Assembly (NCBI GenBank): GCA_947458875.1
Contig: CANGZD010000002.1
Span: forward strand, 1-64,000
From: Sphingobacteriaceae bacterium
GTDB lineage: Bacteria; Bacteroidota; Bacteroidia; Sphingobacteriales; Sphingobacteriaceae
Direction: 5' to 3'
DNA: 64,000 nt
Both the position numbers and the translations under genes were made by a program. The notes under the pieces are model-generated. The model made no database searches. It was given only the letters and a program-made list of their open reading frames with translations, and had not been told where the DNA came from. Shown here one piece after another: positions 1 through 9,187 of the stretch (position 1 is its first letter; every line of letters starts with the position of its first letter).

Positions 1-54
1 TCATGTGGCTAAAATAACAATATGAAAACGATAAATATGTATTTTTGATTCGAT

Positions 55-1299
55 TTGAAAGTTCTGCATCTCAATACTTACGAAAATAATGGCGGTGCCG
101 GCCGGGCATCAGCCCGTTTGGTGAAAGCCCTCCGTTCACAAGGTGTTGCAGCAGAATTATGGGTTAATTACACTTTCGAAAAGGAAAGCAAAGTATTTAG
201 TTTTTCAAGTGGATTTTTAGCAAAATATCTTACCGCGTTTCAGATCGTGGCCGAACGGCTTTTAACACAACTTTCACTCAAGCCAGAAAAAACACCTTTC
301 AGTATTCCATATTTTGGCAGGAATCTGGCGGATCATCCAGCACTTAAATCTGCTGATATTATCCATCTACACTGGATCAATCACGCTTTTATGCGTCCGG
401 TTGACTTGGCTAACTTGAAGAAACTGAACAAACCCCTGGTTTGGACTTTTCATGACAGTAATGCCTTTACCGGCGGCTGCCATGTTCGATATCACTGCAA
501 AAACTTTGAAGAGGAGTGTGGTAATTGCCCCCTCTTAAAATCTGCTGGCCCGAGGGATCTTTCACACCAAATTTGGCATTCCAAATTCATGGCCTACCAA
601 GGTTTAGACTTTCGCGTTGTGGCGCCCAGCCGCTGGATGGCCGAATCGGTGAAGCAGAGCAAACTTTTGGCCGACCGAAAGGTGCAACAGATTCCAAATA
701 CTTTGGATACCGAAGTTTTCAAACCCTACGACAAATTGGTTGCTAGAGAAGCTTTAGGCCTCGGCAAAGATCAATTTTTGATTTTGAGCGGATTTATGCC
801 TTCTAAAAATGATAAACACAAAGGGACTCCCTATCTCTTGGATGCCATGGCACAATTGTCAAAAAAAGATAATTGCAATTTATTGATTTTCGGGAATCGT
901 GATCAGCATACTATTCCCGATTTCCCGATAAAAACCAATTTTTTAGGGACTATTAACAAAGAGGAGCAATTGGCACTGGCCTATAGTGCTGCCGATGTGT
1001 TCATCAGTCCTTCGCTTGAAGACAATTTACCCAATACGGTGATGGAAAGTTTGGCCTGTGGTACGCCGGTAGTGGCATTTAAAACGGGCGGTATTCCAGA
1101 CATGGTACAGCATCAGTACAATGGTTATTTGGCTGAATACCAATCGGCTGCTGACCTGGCCATGGGTATTGACTGGGTGATGCATAACCCTGAACCTAAA
1201 AAATTAGGCCTGAATGCCCGAAATACTGTAGAAACACATTTTTCTGAAGCCGTTATTGCACAAAAGCATATTGAATTGTACCAATCTTTACTGAAATAA
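55..1299 (+). CDS. Glycosyltransferase family 4 (GT-B fold)
   Basis: Retaining-type glycosyltransferase that probably adds a sugar to a growing surface polysaccharide on the cytoplasmic face of the membrane. The N-terminal Rossmann half begins with a glycine-rich acceptor loop (NNGGAGRASA, about residues 11-20) and has a cysteine-containing stretch after HDSNAFTGGC (about 133-142) that is common in this subgroup. The C-terminal half carries the nucleotide-sugar signature EDNLPNTVMESLACGTPVV with the two spaced glutamates of GT4 enzymes. The 414-residue length is normal. The start is TTG at 55; no ATG gives a better N-terminus. A family 2 glycosyltransferase follows after 3 bases, so the two are co-transcribed. 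Sugar and acceptor cannot be told from sequence. Confidence 0.9.
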   Translation: MKVLHLNTYENNGGAGRASARLVKALRSQGVAAELWVNYTFEKESKVFSFSSGFLAKYLTAFQIVAERLLTQLSLKPEKTPFSIPYFGRNLADHPALKSADIIHLHWINHAFMRPVDLANLKKLNKPLVWTFHDSNAFTGGCHVRYHCKNFEEECGNCPLLKSAGPRDLSHQIWHSKFMAYQGLDFRVVAPSRWMAESVKQSKLLADRKVQQIPNTLDTEVFKPYDKLVAREALGLGKDQFLILSGFMPSKNDKHKGTPYLLDAMAQLSKKDNCNLLIFGNRDQHTIPDFPIKTNFLGTINKEEQLALAYSAADVFISPSLEDNLPNTVMESLACGTPVVAFKTGGIPDMVQHQYNGYLAEYQSAADLAMGIDWVMHNPEPKKLGLNARNTVETHFSEAVIAQKHIELYQSLLK

Positions 1300-1302
1300 A
1301 AC

Positions 1303-2055
1303 ATGTTCCAGCCGAAGCTAAGTGTCATTACCATCGTGTATAATAATGTTCGGGATATTGAACGGACCTTGCTTTCTGTGCTGAACCAAACTTATCCCAA
1401 TATCGAATATTTGGTCATTGATGGTGCTTCAACCGATGGCACTTTGGAGATTCTTAAAAAATATGAGTCAAGATTATCAAAACTGATAACTGAAAAAGAT
1501 CAAGGTATTTACGATGCCATGAATAAGGGCTTGGCTTTAGCTACAGGCGATTATGTATTGTTCATGAATTCGGGAGATGAATTGTATGCTCCTGAGACTG
1601 TTGAAAAAGTATTTTCTAGTGCTACAGATGCCGATATTTACTACGGTGAAACCGAAATGTATGATGAAAACTGGCAGAGTTTAGGCCGACGCAGACATCA
1701 GGCTCCTACAAAATTTAATTGGAAAAGCTTTCGTTTCGGGATGAGTGTGAGCCACCAGGCGATTTACATCCGGCGTAGTTTAACCGAAGCCTACGATCTG
1801 CAATACCAACTCAGCTCAGATATTGATTGGGTGATCAGGGCGGCTAAAAAAGCTGAAAAAATAGTAAGTGTGGAGGCTTATGTGGCTAAATATTTGGTGG
1901 GAGGCATGTCTAAAAAACGTCATCGCCAAAGTTTAAAAGAGCGATTTGTGATTTTCAGCAAACATTATGGATTCATACCTAATGTTTTAAATCATTTTGC
2001 GATGGCAGTCAAATTAATGAGCTATTATCTTAGAACAGGTAGAACTAACGATTAA
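1303..2055 (+). CDS. Glycosyltransferase family 2 (GT-A fold)
   Basis: Inverting GT2 enzyme that likely transfers one sugar during surface-polysaccharide assembly. The N-terminus is classical: SVITIVYNNVRDIERTLLSV, then LVIDGASTDGT with the nucleotide-binding aspartate, and an NSGDEL motif near residue 90 in the DXD position. No transmembrane segment is evident, so it is probably a soluble or peripheral cytoplasmic protein. It resembles the small WcaE-like enzymes of exopolysaccharide clusters. It sits 3 bases after the GT4 gene and converges on the FG-GAP lipoprotein gene with only 5 bases between the two stop codons and no visible terminator there. Confidence 0.9.
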   Translation: MFQPKLSVITIVYNNVRDIERTLLSVLNQTYPNIEYLVIDGASTDGTLEILKKYESRLSKLITEKDQGIYDAMNKGLALATGDYVLFMNSGDELYAPETVEKVFSSATDADIYYGETEMYDENWQSLGRRRHQAPTKFNWKSFRFGMSVSHQAIYIRRSLTEAYDLQYQLSSDIDWVIRAAKKAEKIVSVEAYVAKYLVGGMSKKRHRQSLKERFVIFSKHYGFIPNVLNHFAMAVKLMSYYLRTGRTND

Positions 2056-2060
2056 CGGAC

Positions 2061-3365
2061 TTATTCATTGATTAGGAAAAACTTACCTCCATTGTTTTTC
2101 CACCATATTTTTCGACCATTCATCCCTCTCAGATCTCCAAATAAACCATCTGCAACCACATCAATATCTCCATCATTATCATAGTCGAATAAGTGTATCC
2201 ATTTGATCCAGGCATTAGTTCCGCTACCGGTCGTAATGTCAAAATAAGCATTGGTAGCCTCCTTGAACTGGAGTTTATCGTTAAGAAATAGCCTAAGGCC
2301 ATACCCGTTATACCCCGATTTATTGCTCATGGTCAAGACGTCAGTTTGTCCATCCTTGTTGAAGTCGAAAAAGGCAATATCCATTAATTCCAATCCTGCC
2401 TCGATGGGTAAATTAATCGCATCATTCCGATTAAATTCACCATTTACTTGGGGAATGAGCAAAAGCTTGTTCTGACCACCCAGTAATAAATCCAGTTTCC
2501 CATCTTTAGTCATATCAAAGAGCTCAACCGTATAATAATTATCATCGGAGGTATTGAAATTCTTAAAAATCTGATTGGATAGTATAAATTGCTGTCCGCC
2601 CTGATTGAGGTAGGCTGTCGGATGTATGGGGATGACCATACTGCCGCCTGAATAGGCTACAATATCGATGAATCCATCGTTGTTAATATCTCCGGTGGCC
2701 CCTCCATGAAAATATCCAATATCCTCTCGAAGATTCTGATAGCGTTTCTCTTTTACGTGAAAAATGCCGATGGCATCTCCCGGGAAGGGGGGACCGTCAT
2801 ATCCGGATGAAAAAAGTACCAATTCGGGTGTGTTATCATTATTGAGGTCTGTTACTACATTTTTTCTTACTTGTACAAGCCCAACCTGCAAGTCGTATAC
2901 TTTAGGATCTTTTTCGTACTCAGAAAATAAATGTAATCCGGGGGCATTGGTAGGCCAGGGGTTTTTCCAATAATAGGCCCAGAGATCCTTAAGTCCGTCC
3001 CCGGTTAAATCTGTATAAATATAGGCTCCTAAATCGTTCCAGTAATAACTCTTGCTTGCAGACCAGGTGTTCGTCGTTGACCTGTTATAGGGCACCAAAT
3101 CACCGTTAGGTTTGAACTCAAAGCCCCAGTAAAGCGAGTTTTGAACTTCAAATATCCGATCAAAAGACTTATTGGTGGTAAACCAGGAGGTAGTCTTGTT
3201 AATTGCTGTAACCGAATCAAGTCGATTGACCCTGAAATTGGGGTTTATACTATCTTTTTTTGTTTCTTTAATTTCATTATCGGGCTCAAGCTGTGCAGTA
3301 TTCTCTTTCTTACAAGAAAGAAAAGAAAAGCAGCATATAGCCAGCAGTGCAAGGATCTTTTGCAT
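2061..3365 (-). CDS. FG-GAP/VCBS repeat lipoprotein
   Basis: Predicted surface or periplasmic lipoprotein built of calcium-binding-like FG-GAP repeats. The first 18 residues form a lipoprotein signal ending in FLSC, with Cys18 the likely acylation site. At least six D-x-[TN]-x-D-G-type loops are visible, for example DLTGDGLKDL, DLNNDNTPEL, DINNDGFIDI, DMTKDGKLDL, DFNKDGQTDV and DYDNDGDIDV, spaced as in a beta-propeller. Such proteins often bind carbohydrate or protein ligands, but no enzymatic domain is attached and the role is unknown. It starts 11 bases downstream of the YfhO gene on the same strand and may be co-transcribed with it. The position next to glycosyltransferases hints at a surface function, but this is inference. 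Confidence 0.8.
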   Translation of the reverse strand: MQKILALLAICCFSFLSCKKENTAQLEPDNEIKETKKDSINPNFRVNRLDSVTAINKTTSWFTTNKSFDRIFEVQNSLYWGFEFKPNGDLVPYNRSTTNTWSASKSYYWNDLGAYIYTDLTGDGLKDLWAYYWKNPWPTNAPGLHLFSEYEKDPKVYDLQVGLVQVRKNVVTDLNNDNTPELVLFSSGYDGPPFPGDAIGIFHVKEKRYQNLREDIGYFHGGATGDINNDGFIDIVAYSGGSMVIPIHPTAYLNQGGQQFILSNQIFKNFNTSDDNYYTVELFDMTKDGKLDLLLGGQNKLLLIPQVNGEFNRNDAINLPIEAGLELMDIAFFDFNKDGQTDVLTMSNKSGYNGYGLRLFLNDKLQFKEATNAYFDITTGSGTNAWIKWIHLFDYDNDGDIDVVADGLFGDLRGMNGRKIWWKNNGGKFFLINE

Positions 3366-3376
3366 GCTCAGTAGAA

Positions 3377-5830
3377 TTAGGCTTCTTCTTTCTGCTCCTT
3401 AAACACTGCAAAGCCCAAGCCTGCGATCAGTAAAATAGAAGCCAGCAATGATATCTTCTCACCGGTGTAGTAAGAGGCTGGCTCAAATTTGAACTCCAGT
3501 TTGTGATTGCCACCTGGCAAAGCCGCTGCTCTCAAAATATAATTTGCACGAAAATGAGGGATTTCTTCACCGTCAACATAGGCTTTCCAACCTTTATCGT
3601 ACCAAATTTCGGAGAATACGGCCACCATGTCTTTGCCGGTAGAGTATTCGTAAGTTAAATGGTCAGGGCGGTAATTAACCAATTTGATGTTCCCATTTGG
3701 ATCGAAGCCTACTTTTTTATTGTCTATTAATGACTTGAATTCATCGCCCACAAAAGCTTCATTTCTTGGATCGAAGCTGCTGATGGCAGTCATTTCCTCG
3801 TCGGCATCTTTCACAAAAGTTACATTGGATACGAACCAGACATTACCACAAGCTGTACCACGGTTCTGCATTTTTTGTGACTGGCTTTGCGGATCGTTCA
3901 AAATCACATACTTGGTATTCAACATATCGAGCACATCTTCATTGATGGCATTGTTAAACTGCTTGTCAAGCACTTCTTGGTAACGCTTCAGTTTGGCTGC
4001 ATGATAACCCCCCACCGTTTTGTGGAAATAGGAGGCATTGGCACTCGAAAATGTAGGAATACTGAGATCCAGAATACGGTAACCCAAACTAGTGTCTTTT
4101 AAAATGAATTGATCTACCGCTCTTGGTTCAAATTGTTGTTTTAAAACCGCTGATTCAACAAAATTCTCATTATTTAAATAACGGCGATCCACGCTCCACA
4201 AATCAACCAGAATGGCAATACCCAAAAACAGGATAGCTAGGTTCTGATTCAGTTTATTTTTCATCAAGGCCCAGATTAAACCGGCTGCAATTAATACGAA
4301 TATCAGTGATCGGAATGCATCAGTTCTGGCCATGCTGATACGGTCTTTAACTAGACTTTGTGCGATAGACTCAGCAAAATTCCGGTCCCCACCCGTTACC
4401 TGACTCAATTGTTCGATTAAACCCGCATGCGCTGAAGATGTAAAACTGAAGAACAAATCAGGTAAAGCCAGTAAAAACACAATCAATCCGGCCGTGATAT
4501 AGAGGGAATAAAGGAATTTTTGAAATAACTTTTGTTGATTTTCTTTCGATTCTGTCAATTCTTTAACCGCCAGTACCGCCAGTAGCGGGAATAAAAATCC
4601 GGCGATTACCAAGATGGATTCTACGGCTCTGAATTTATTGTAAAGTGGGAAATAGTCGAAGAATAGATCCGAAACCAATGGCCAGTTTTTACCAAACGAT
4701 AAAAGCAGACTCAACAAGGTGGCAGAAACGATCCACCATTTCATTCGTCCTTGTACAATAAAAAGCCCTAAAACAAATAGAAAACAGATGACAGCACCGA
4801 AATAATAAGGACCCGAAGTAAATGGTTTTTCTCCCCAATAAGTTGGTAATTGTTTGGCAAAACCAACAGCCTGTTCACTGGGCACCCCTTTAGAGCTGAG
4901 TAGTTTCACTACTTCCGATTTTTCATCTAACTGACTAGTGCCACCACCGTAAAAATTGGGGATTAAGAAAGTGATATTTTCACCCACACCTTGGCTCCAC
5001 TGGTAGGCATATTCTTTATCTAAACCATTTGATGGCTGAGTTTTGCTATAGGTTAAATTCGATTTCCCACGAATTGATTCTTGTCCGTACTCATAGGTAG
5101 TCCATAACATGGCTGCATTTACTGCAACAGCGATCAATACCGAGCCGGCCAAATAAATTGCTGGCTGATAAAGGCTTTTTAGATTTTTATTTTTAATAGC
5201 ATGGTAGATTTCAATCCCCACGAAAATCAACAAAGCGATGAACAGGTAGTAAGTCATCTGAATATGGTTGGCTCTGATCTCCAATGCCAGTGCCAGTGCC
5301 GTAATCGCCGCTCCTATCCAATACCTTCCGCGAAGCGTTAATAAAACACCTGCCAAAATGGGCGCAAAAAAAGCGATAGCCAGCGCCTTGTTGCTATGGC
5401 CCGCTTCGATGATGATGAAATTGTAAGATGAAAATGCAAAGGCAATGGCTCCTGCGGCAGCCAGCCAAGGTTTCACCCTCAGTACATTAAACAGCAGGTA
5501 GGCTCCCAATAGGTATAAGAGCACCGTATCTATCGGATTGGGGAAAATTGTTTTAAGGAAAGAGATGATATAAGTGGTTACGTTATAAGGATACTGTACC
5601 CAGATTTGGTAAGCAGGCATCCCGCCAAACATGGAGTTCGTCCACAGAGGAGCTTTGCCATCCAGGGCCTTGAAATCCATAATTTCTTTCTGCATGGCTT
5701 GAGCCTGCAATACATCGTTTTGGAGCAAGCCTTTTCCTTGTAGTGCCGGACTGAAATAGACCAGACAAAGGGTGATAAAAATTCCGATAACGATCAGATG
5801 GGTGGCATTGCGTTTGAACCAGTTATTCAT
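3377..5830 (-). CDS. YfhO family membrane protein (GT-C like)
   Basis: Large polytopic inner-membrane protein of the YfhO family. In Gram-positive bacteria YfhO is linked to glycosylation of lipoteichoic acid; Bacteroidota homologues are common but uncharacterised. The 817-residue protein opens with a hydrophobic helix (residues about 13-27) followed by a loop containing GLLQNDVLQAQAMQKE, as in GT-C enzymes where an acidic residue in the first large loop is catalytic. A dozen or so hydrophobic helices follow, then a soluble domain from about residue 560, and a last helix near the C-terminus (SLLASILLIAGLGFAVF). Length and layout fit the family. The substrate is unknown; surface lipid or protein glycosylation is a reasonable guess. 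Confidence 0.85.
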   Translation of the reverse strand: MNNWFKRNATHLIVIGIFITLCLVYFSPALQGKGLLQNDVLQAQAMQKEIMDFKALDGKAPLWTNSMFGGMPAYQIWVQYPYNVTTYIISFLKTIFPNPIDTVLLYLLGAYLLFNVLRVKPWLAAAGAIAFAFSSYNFIIIEAGHSNKALAIAFFAPILAGVLLTLRGRYWIGAAITALALALEIRANHIQMTYYLFIALLIFVGIEIYHAIKNKNLKSLYQPAIYLAGSVLIAVAVNAAMLWTTYEYGQESIRGKSNLTYSKTQPSNGLDKEYAYQWSQGVGENITFLIPNFYGGGTSQLDEKSEVVKLLSSKGVPSEQAVGFAKQLPTYWGEKPFTSGPYYFGAVICFLFVLGLFIVQGRMKWWIVSATLLSLLLSFGKNWPLVSDLFFDYFPLYNKFRAVESILVIAGFLFPLLAVLAVKELTESKENQQKLFQKFLYSLYITAGLIVFLLALPDLFFSFTSSAHAGLIEQLSQVTGGDRNFAESIAQSLVKDRISMARTDAFRSLIFVLIAAGLIWALMKNKLNQNLAILFLGIAILVDLWSVDRRYLNNENFVESAVLKQQFEPRAVDQFILKDTSLGYRILDLSIPTFSSANASYFHKTVGGYHAAKLKRYQEVLDKQFNNAINEDVLDMLNTKYVILNDPQSQSQKMQNRGTACGNVWFVSNVTFVKDADEEMTAISSFDPRNEAFVGDEFKSLIDNKKVGFDPNGNIKLVNYRPDHLTYEYSTGKDMVAVFSEIWYDKGWKAYVDGEEIPHFRANYILRAAALPGGNHKLEFKFEPASYYTGEKISLLASILLIAGLGFAVFKEQKEEA

Positions 5831-5909
5831 GCTTTTCTACTTTATGAATTCCAAAAATAGAAAAAAGCATAAATTAAAGCCTGCTTATCTGTGCTTTAAT
5901 AGAAGATCA

Positions 5910-6164
5910 TCACTTGATCTCTTCAAAATCAACAAATTCTCCGGCCTGCTCAGCTTTTTTGCTTTTTCTCTTGGGTGGTACGTGGTCTACCTGAATACTC
6001 CCTTCTTTTCTGCTGGATTCTCGTGGAGGAGCGTAAGCCTCCTGTGCCTTCTTTTGCATTTTTTTAATCAGTTGTTTGAATAAAAGAGGTAAAAAAAGAC
6101 GTAATAAAACACGTAGAATCCAAATGACCAGAATGAAGTAAAGTAGGAATTGAATGAGCCCCAT
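5910..6164 (-). CDS. DUF4834 family small membrane protein
   Basis: An 84-residue protein with one N-terminal hydrophobic helix (about residues 3-30, rich in Leu/Ile/Phe), then a strongly basic segment and a charged acidic C-terminus ending in FVDFEEIK. This layout matches the Bacteroidota-restricted DUF4834 family, of unknown function. It was probably anchored in the inner membrane with the tail in the cytoplasm. It lies between ywbE and the YfhO gene on the minus strand, 55 bases after the former and 79 before the latter, so co-transcription is possible but not certain. Confidence 0.7.
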   Translation of the reverse strand: MGLIQFLLYFILVIWILRVLLRLFLPLLFKQLIKKMQKKAQEAYAPPRESSRKEGSIQVDHVPPKRKSKKAEQAGEFVDFEEIK

Positions 6165-6219
6165 AGTATGGATTTTGCAACAAATTTAGATGAAATTATT
6201 CAGTTCGCTTTTAGTCAAA

Positions 6220-6426
6220 TTAAAAATCATCTTCTTGAATAATCTCCACCACCCGGCCAATCTGCCCATCTTCCAAACGAACTTTTATTCCCCTGCTATG
6301 AAAGCCAGCGCTGGTAAGTAAATTTTTTACAATCCCTCGTGTACGATTGCCGCTTCTTTGGTCTTTTTTAAGGATGATGTCAACCAATAAACCCGGAAAG
6401 ACATCTTTTCGATTTTGTCCGTTCAT
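6220..6426 (-). CDS. ywbE: YwbE family protein
   Basis: A 68-residue protein matching the YwbE family: it contains PGLLVDIILKKDQRSG and a conserved TRGIVKNLLT segment followed by GIKVRLEDGQIGRV. The family is a small beta-rich fold of unknown function, conserved in Firmicutes and Bacteroidota. The stop of uvrB and the start of this gene abut directly (8460-6427 then 6426-6220), so the two are transcribed together. No function should be inferred from that linkage alone. Confidence 0.85.
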   Translation of the reverse strand: MNGQNRKDVFPGLLVDIILKKDQRSGNRTRGIVKNLLTSAGFHSRGIKVRLEDGQIGRVVEIIQEDDF

Positions 6427-8460
6427 TTAAACTCCTTCCTTATCCTTAAGAATACTTTCCAGAGCAAACATTTCGTCACGCAGCTTGGCTGCTAATAAGA
6501 AATCCATGTCCTTAGCGGCTGTATTCATTTCCTTTTTGGTTTTCTCTATCGCTTTCTGCAATTCCGGTTTACTCATGTACTGTACAATCGGATCGGCTGC
6601 TACGCTGGCGGCATGGTCTTGCTCAATGTAGGCTTTTGGTGCACCACCTTTAAAATCGAGCACAGAAGTTTGTTCCAAAATGGCTTCTTTCGATTTACCC
6701 ACTGTTTTAGGAGTGATGCCATGCTGCATGTTGTAGGCAATTTGCTTCTCCCGGCGCCGATTGGTTTCATCAATCGTAATTTTCATACTCTTGGTGATGC
6801 TATCTGCATACATGATCACTTTACCACGGTCGTTACGGGCTGCTCGCCCAATGGTTTGAATCAAGGAGCGCTCCGAACGTAAAAATCCTTCTTTATCTGC
6901 ATCTAAAATAGCCACCAAGGACACTTCGGGTAGGTCTAAGCCCTCTCGCAATAAGTTGATACCCACCAACACATCAAATTCACCTAAACGCAAGCCACGG
7001 AGAATTTCTACCCGCTCCAAAGTTTTCACCTCTGAGTGAATATAGCGTACCCTGATGCCGAGTTTAGTCATGTATTTGGTCAATTCCTCGGCCATGCGCT
7101 TGGTGAGGGTGGTCACTAAAATTCGGTCGCCCAGTTTGACGGTTTTATCTACTTCATCCAGTAAATCATCTACCTGATTAATGACTGGTCGTACTTCTAT
7201 CACCGGATCCAATAAACCGGTGGGCCTGATCACCTGTTCTACCACTATACCCTCGGTTTTTTCCAGTTCATAATCGCCGGGTGTGGCACTTACATAAATG
7301 GTTTGCGGAGCCAAACTTTCAAACTCATTGAAATTAAGCGGTCGGTTGTCTAATGCTGCAGGCAGGCGGAAGCCATATTCCACCAAAGAGAGTTTGCGAG
7401 AACGGTCGCCGCCATACATGGCACGAATTTGAGGCACAGTTACATGGCTCTCATCAATCACCATTAAATAATCATCAGGAAAGTAATCGAGCAAACAGAA
7501 GGGGCGCATACCGGGTTTTCGCCCGTCAAAAAAGCGGGAATAATTTTCAATGCCGCTGCAGTAGCCCAATTCACGCATCATCTCCAGATCATAGCTCACC
7601 CGTTCTTCCAAGCGTTTTGCCTCTAAATGCCGCTGGTCTGCCAGCAACTGATTTTTTCTGGTTTCCATTTCCTCTCCAATTTCCCACATAATTTGCGTCA
7701 TCCGGTCTTTGGGTGTAACGAACAAATTGGCAGGAAATAAAGCCAAATGAGTCGTTTTTTCGAGGGTTTTTCCCGAAACAGGGTCAATGCTACTCAGCTC
7801 TTCAATATCGTCTCCAAAAAATGAAACTCGATAGGCAAAATCCAGATAGGCCGGATAAATATCTACTGTATCTCCCTTCACCCTGAAGGTTCCCCGCTTA
7901 AAATCGGTGGTGGTACGCGAATATAAAATCTCTACCAATCGATGTAAAAAGGCGTTGCGGCTGATGCGGGTGCCCACTGCAAAACGAAAAATGGAGTTGG
8001 CAAAATCATCCGGATTCCCCATACCATAAATACAGGAGACAGAGGAAACTACGATTAGGTCCCTCCTTCCGGACATGAGCGCAGAAGTCGTTCGAAGGCG
8101 TAATTTTTCGATCTCTTCGTTGATGGAAAGATCTTTTTCGATATAAGTATTGCTGGAAGGGATATAAGCCTCCGGCTGATAATAGTCGTAGTAAGAAACA
8201 AAGTAGTTGACAGAATTTTCAGGAAAAAACTGTTTGAATTCACCATAAAGTTGTGCAGCCAGCGTTTTATTATGACTCAGGATGAGCGTAGGTTTTTGGG
8301 TTTGCTGGATGACATTGGCAATGCTGAAGGTTTTTCCCGATCCGGTGACACCCAGGAGCGTTTGGTAATGCTCCTGTTGACGAACACCCTCAACCAATTG
8401 CTTGATGGCTTCGGGCTGATCGCCCGTAGGTAAGTAATCGGAAGTGAGTTTAAATTCCAT
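6427..8460 (-). CDS. uvrB: Excinuclease ABC subunit B
   Basis: DNA-damage recognition helicase of nucleotide excision repair; with UvrA it loads on damage and then recruits UvrC. The Walker A motif GVTGSGKT is at residues 37-44. The beta-hairpin that inserts between strands is present (YFVSYYDYYQPEAYIP region, about 88-103). Helicase motifs follow (VIDESH in the DEAD-like position, YVSATPG, and QTIGRAARN). A C-terminal UVR domain that contacts UvrC lies at about 630-670. The length of 677 is normal. It starts at ATG and is divergent from upp with only 60 bases between the start codons. Confidence 0.98.
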   Translation of the reverse strand: MEFKLTSDYLPTGDQPEAIKQLVEGVRQQEHYQTLLGVTGSGKTFSIANVIQQTQKPTLILSHNKTLAAQLYGEFKQFFPENSVNYFVSYYDYYQPEAYIPSSNTYIEKDLSINEEIEKLRLRTTSALMSGRRDLIVVSSVSCIYGMGNPDDFANSIFRFAVGTRISRNAFLHRLVEILYSRTTTDFKRGTFRVKGDTVDIYPAYLDFAYRVSFFGDDIEELSSIDPVSGKTLEKTTHLALFPANLFVTPKDRMTQIMWEIGEEMETRKNQLLADQRHLEAKRLEERVSYDLEMMRELGYCSGIENYSRFFDGRKPGMRPFCLLDYFPDDYLMVIDESHVTVPQIRAMYGGDRSRKLSLVEYGFRLPAALDNRPLNFNEFESLAPQTIYVSATPGDYELEKTEGIVVEQVIRPTGLLDPVIEVRPVINQVDDLLDEVDKTVKLGDRILVTTLTKRMAEELTKYMTKLGIRVRYIHSEVKTLERVEILRGLRLGEFDVLVGINLLREGLDLPEVSLVAILDADKEGFLRSERSLIQTIGRAARNDRGKVIMYADSITKSMKITIDETNRRREKQIAYNMQHGITPKTVGKSKEAILEQTSVLDFKGGAPKAYIEQDHAASVAADPIVQYMSKPELQKAIEKTKKEMNTAAKDMDFLLAAKLRDEMFALESILKDKEGV

Positions 8461-8466
8461 CAGGTG

Positions 8467-8474
8467 TAAAGATA
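8467..8474 (-). promoter_or_regulatory. Possible -7 element for uvrB
   Basis: On the minus strand this reads TATCTTTA, seven of eight matches to the Bacteroidota TAnnTTTG -7 element, 6 bases before the uvrB start codon. No clear -33 element is visible. If real, the leader is almost absent. Confidence 0.35.
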
Positions 8475-8520
8475 CAACGCGTTTTAACAGATTAAGTCCA
8501 ATAAAATTGTAAATTTAGCT

Positions 8521-9165
8521 ATGCCCTTTATTTTGACTCAGCAGCCCTCCATTGGGAATCATTTTTTAGCCGAATTACGTGATGCGCAAATTCAGCAAGA
8601 CAGTATGCGTTTCCGAAAAAATTTGGAACGCTTGGGAGAGATCTTCGCCTATGAAGTCAGCAAAACTTTAGGTTTTAGCCATAGCGATATTGAAACTCCT
8701 CTGGGTACGGCTACCACACCTTTGTTGAACGAAATGCCTGTTTTGGCAACTATTTTGCGTGCCGGTTTGCCACTTCACCAGGGCTTACTCAATTTTTTTG
8801 ATGGGGCAGACTCCGCTTTCATTGGGGCATTCCGTAAAACGCATAAGACCGGAAAATTTACCATTGAATTGAAATATTTTACCGCTCCCAGTTTGAATGG
8901 CAGAACCTTGATCTTGGCCGATCCGATGATGGCCACCGGGCAGAGTATGGTGCTTTGTTGCAAGGAATTGATGCGTCAGTATAAAATAAAAGACCTGCAC
9001 ATCGTGTCAGTTATTGCCAGCACCGAGGGTTTGGCTCATGTGCAGGCGCACCTGCCCCAGGCGAAAATTTGGTTGGGCGACTTGGATGATGAGCTCACTT
9101 CCAAATCATACATTGTTCCCGGTTTGGGCGATGCCGGTGATTTAGCCTTTGGAGAAAAGGTTTAA
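8521..9165 (+). CDS. upp: Uracil phosphoribosyltransferase
   Basis: Salvage enzyme making UMP from uracil and PRPP in the cytoplasm. The 214-residue protein has the PRPP-binding loop DPMMATGQSM at about 134-143; the usual enterobacterial form is ATGGSA, and the Q/M variant is a Bacteroidota-type difference. The uracil-binding C-terminal segment with GLGDAGDLAFG is intact. A TAAATTTA box (8510-8517) close to the -7 consensus lies just before the ATG. The gene is divergent from uvrB and followed by a YjjG-like nucleotidase after 22 bases, so pyrimidine salvage and nucleotide clean-up may be co-expressed. Confidence 0.95.
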   Translation: MPFILTQQPSIGNHFLAELRDAQIQQDSMRFRKNLERLGEIFAYEVSKTLGFSHSDIETPLGTATTPLLNEMPVLATILRAGLPLHQGLLNFFDGADSAFIGAFRKTHKTGKFTIELKYFTAPSLNGRTLILADPMMATGQSMVLCCKELMRQYKIKDLHIVSVIASTEGLAHVQAHLPQAKIWLGDLDDELTSKSYIVPGLGDAGDLAFGEKV

Positions 9166-9187
9166 TTGTGCAGCTTTGTAAGCTCGC

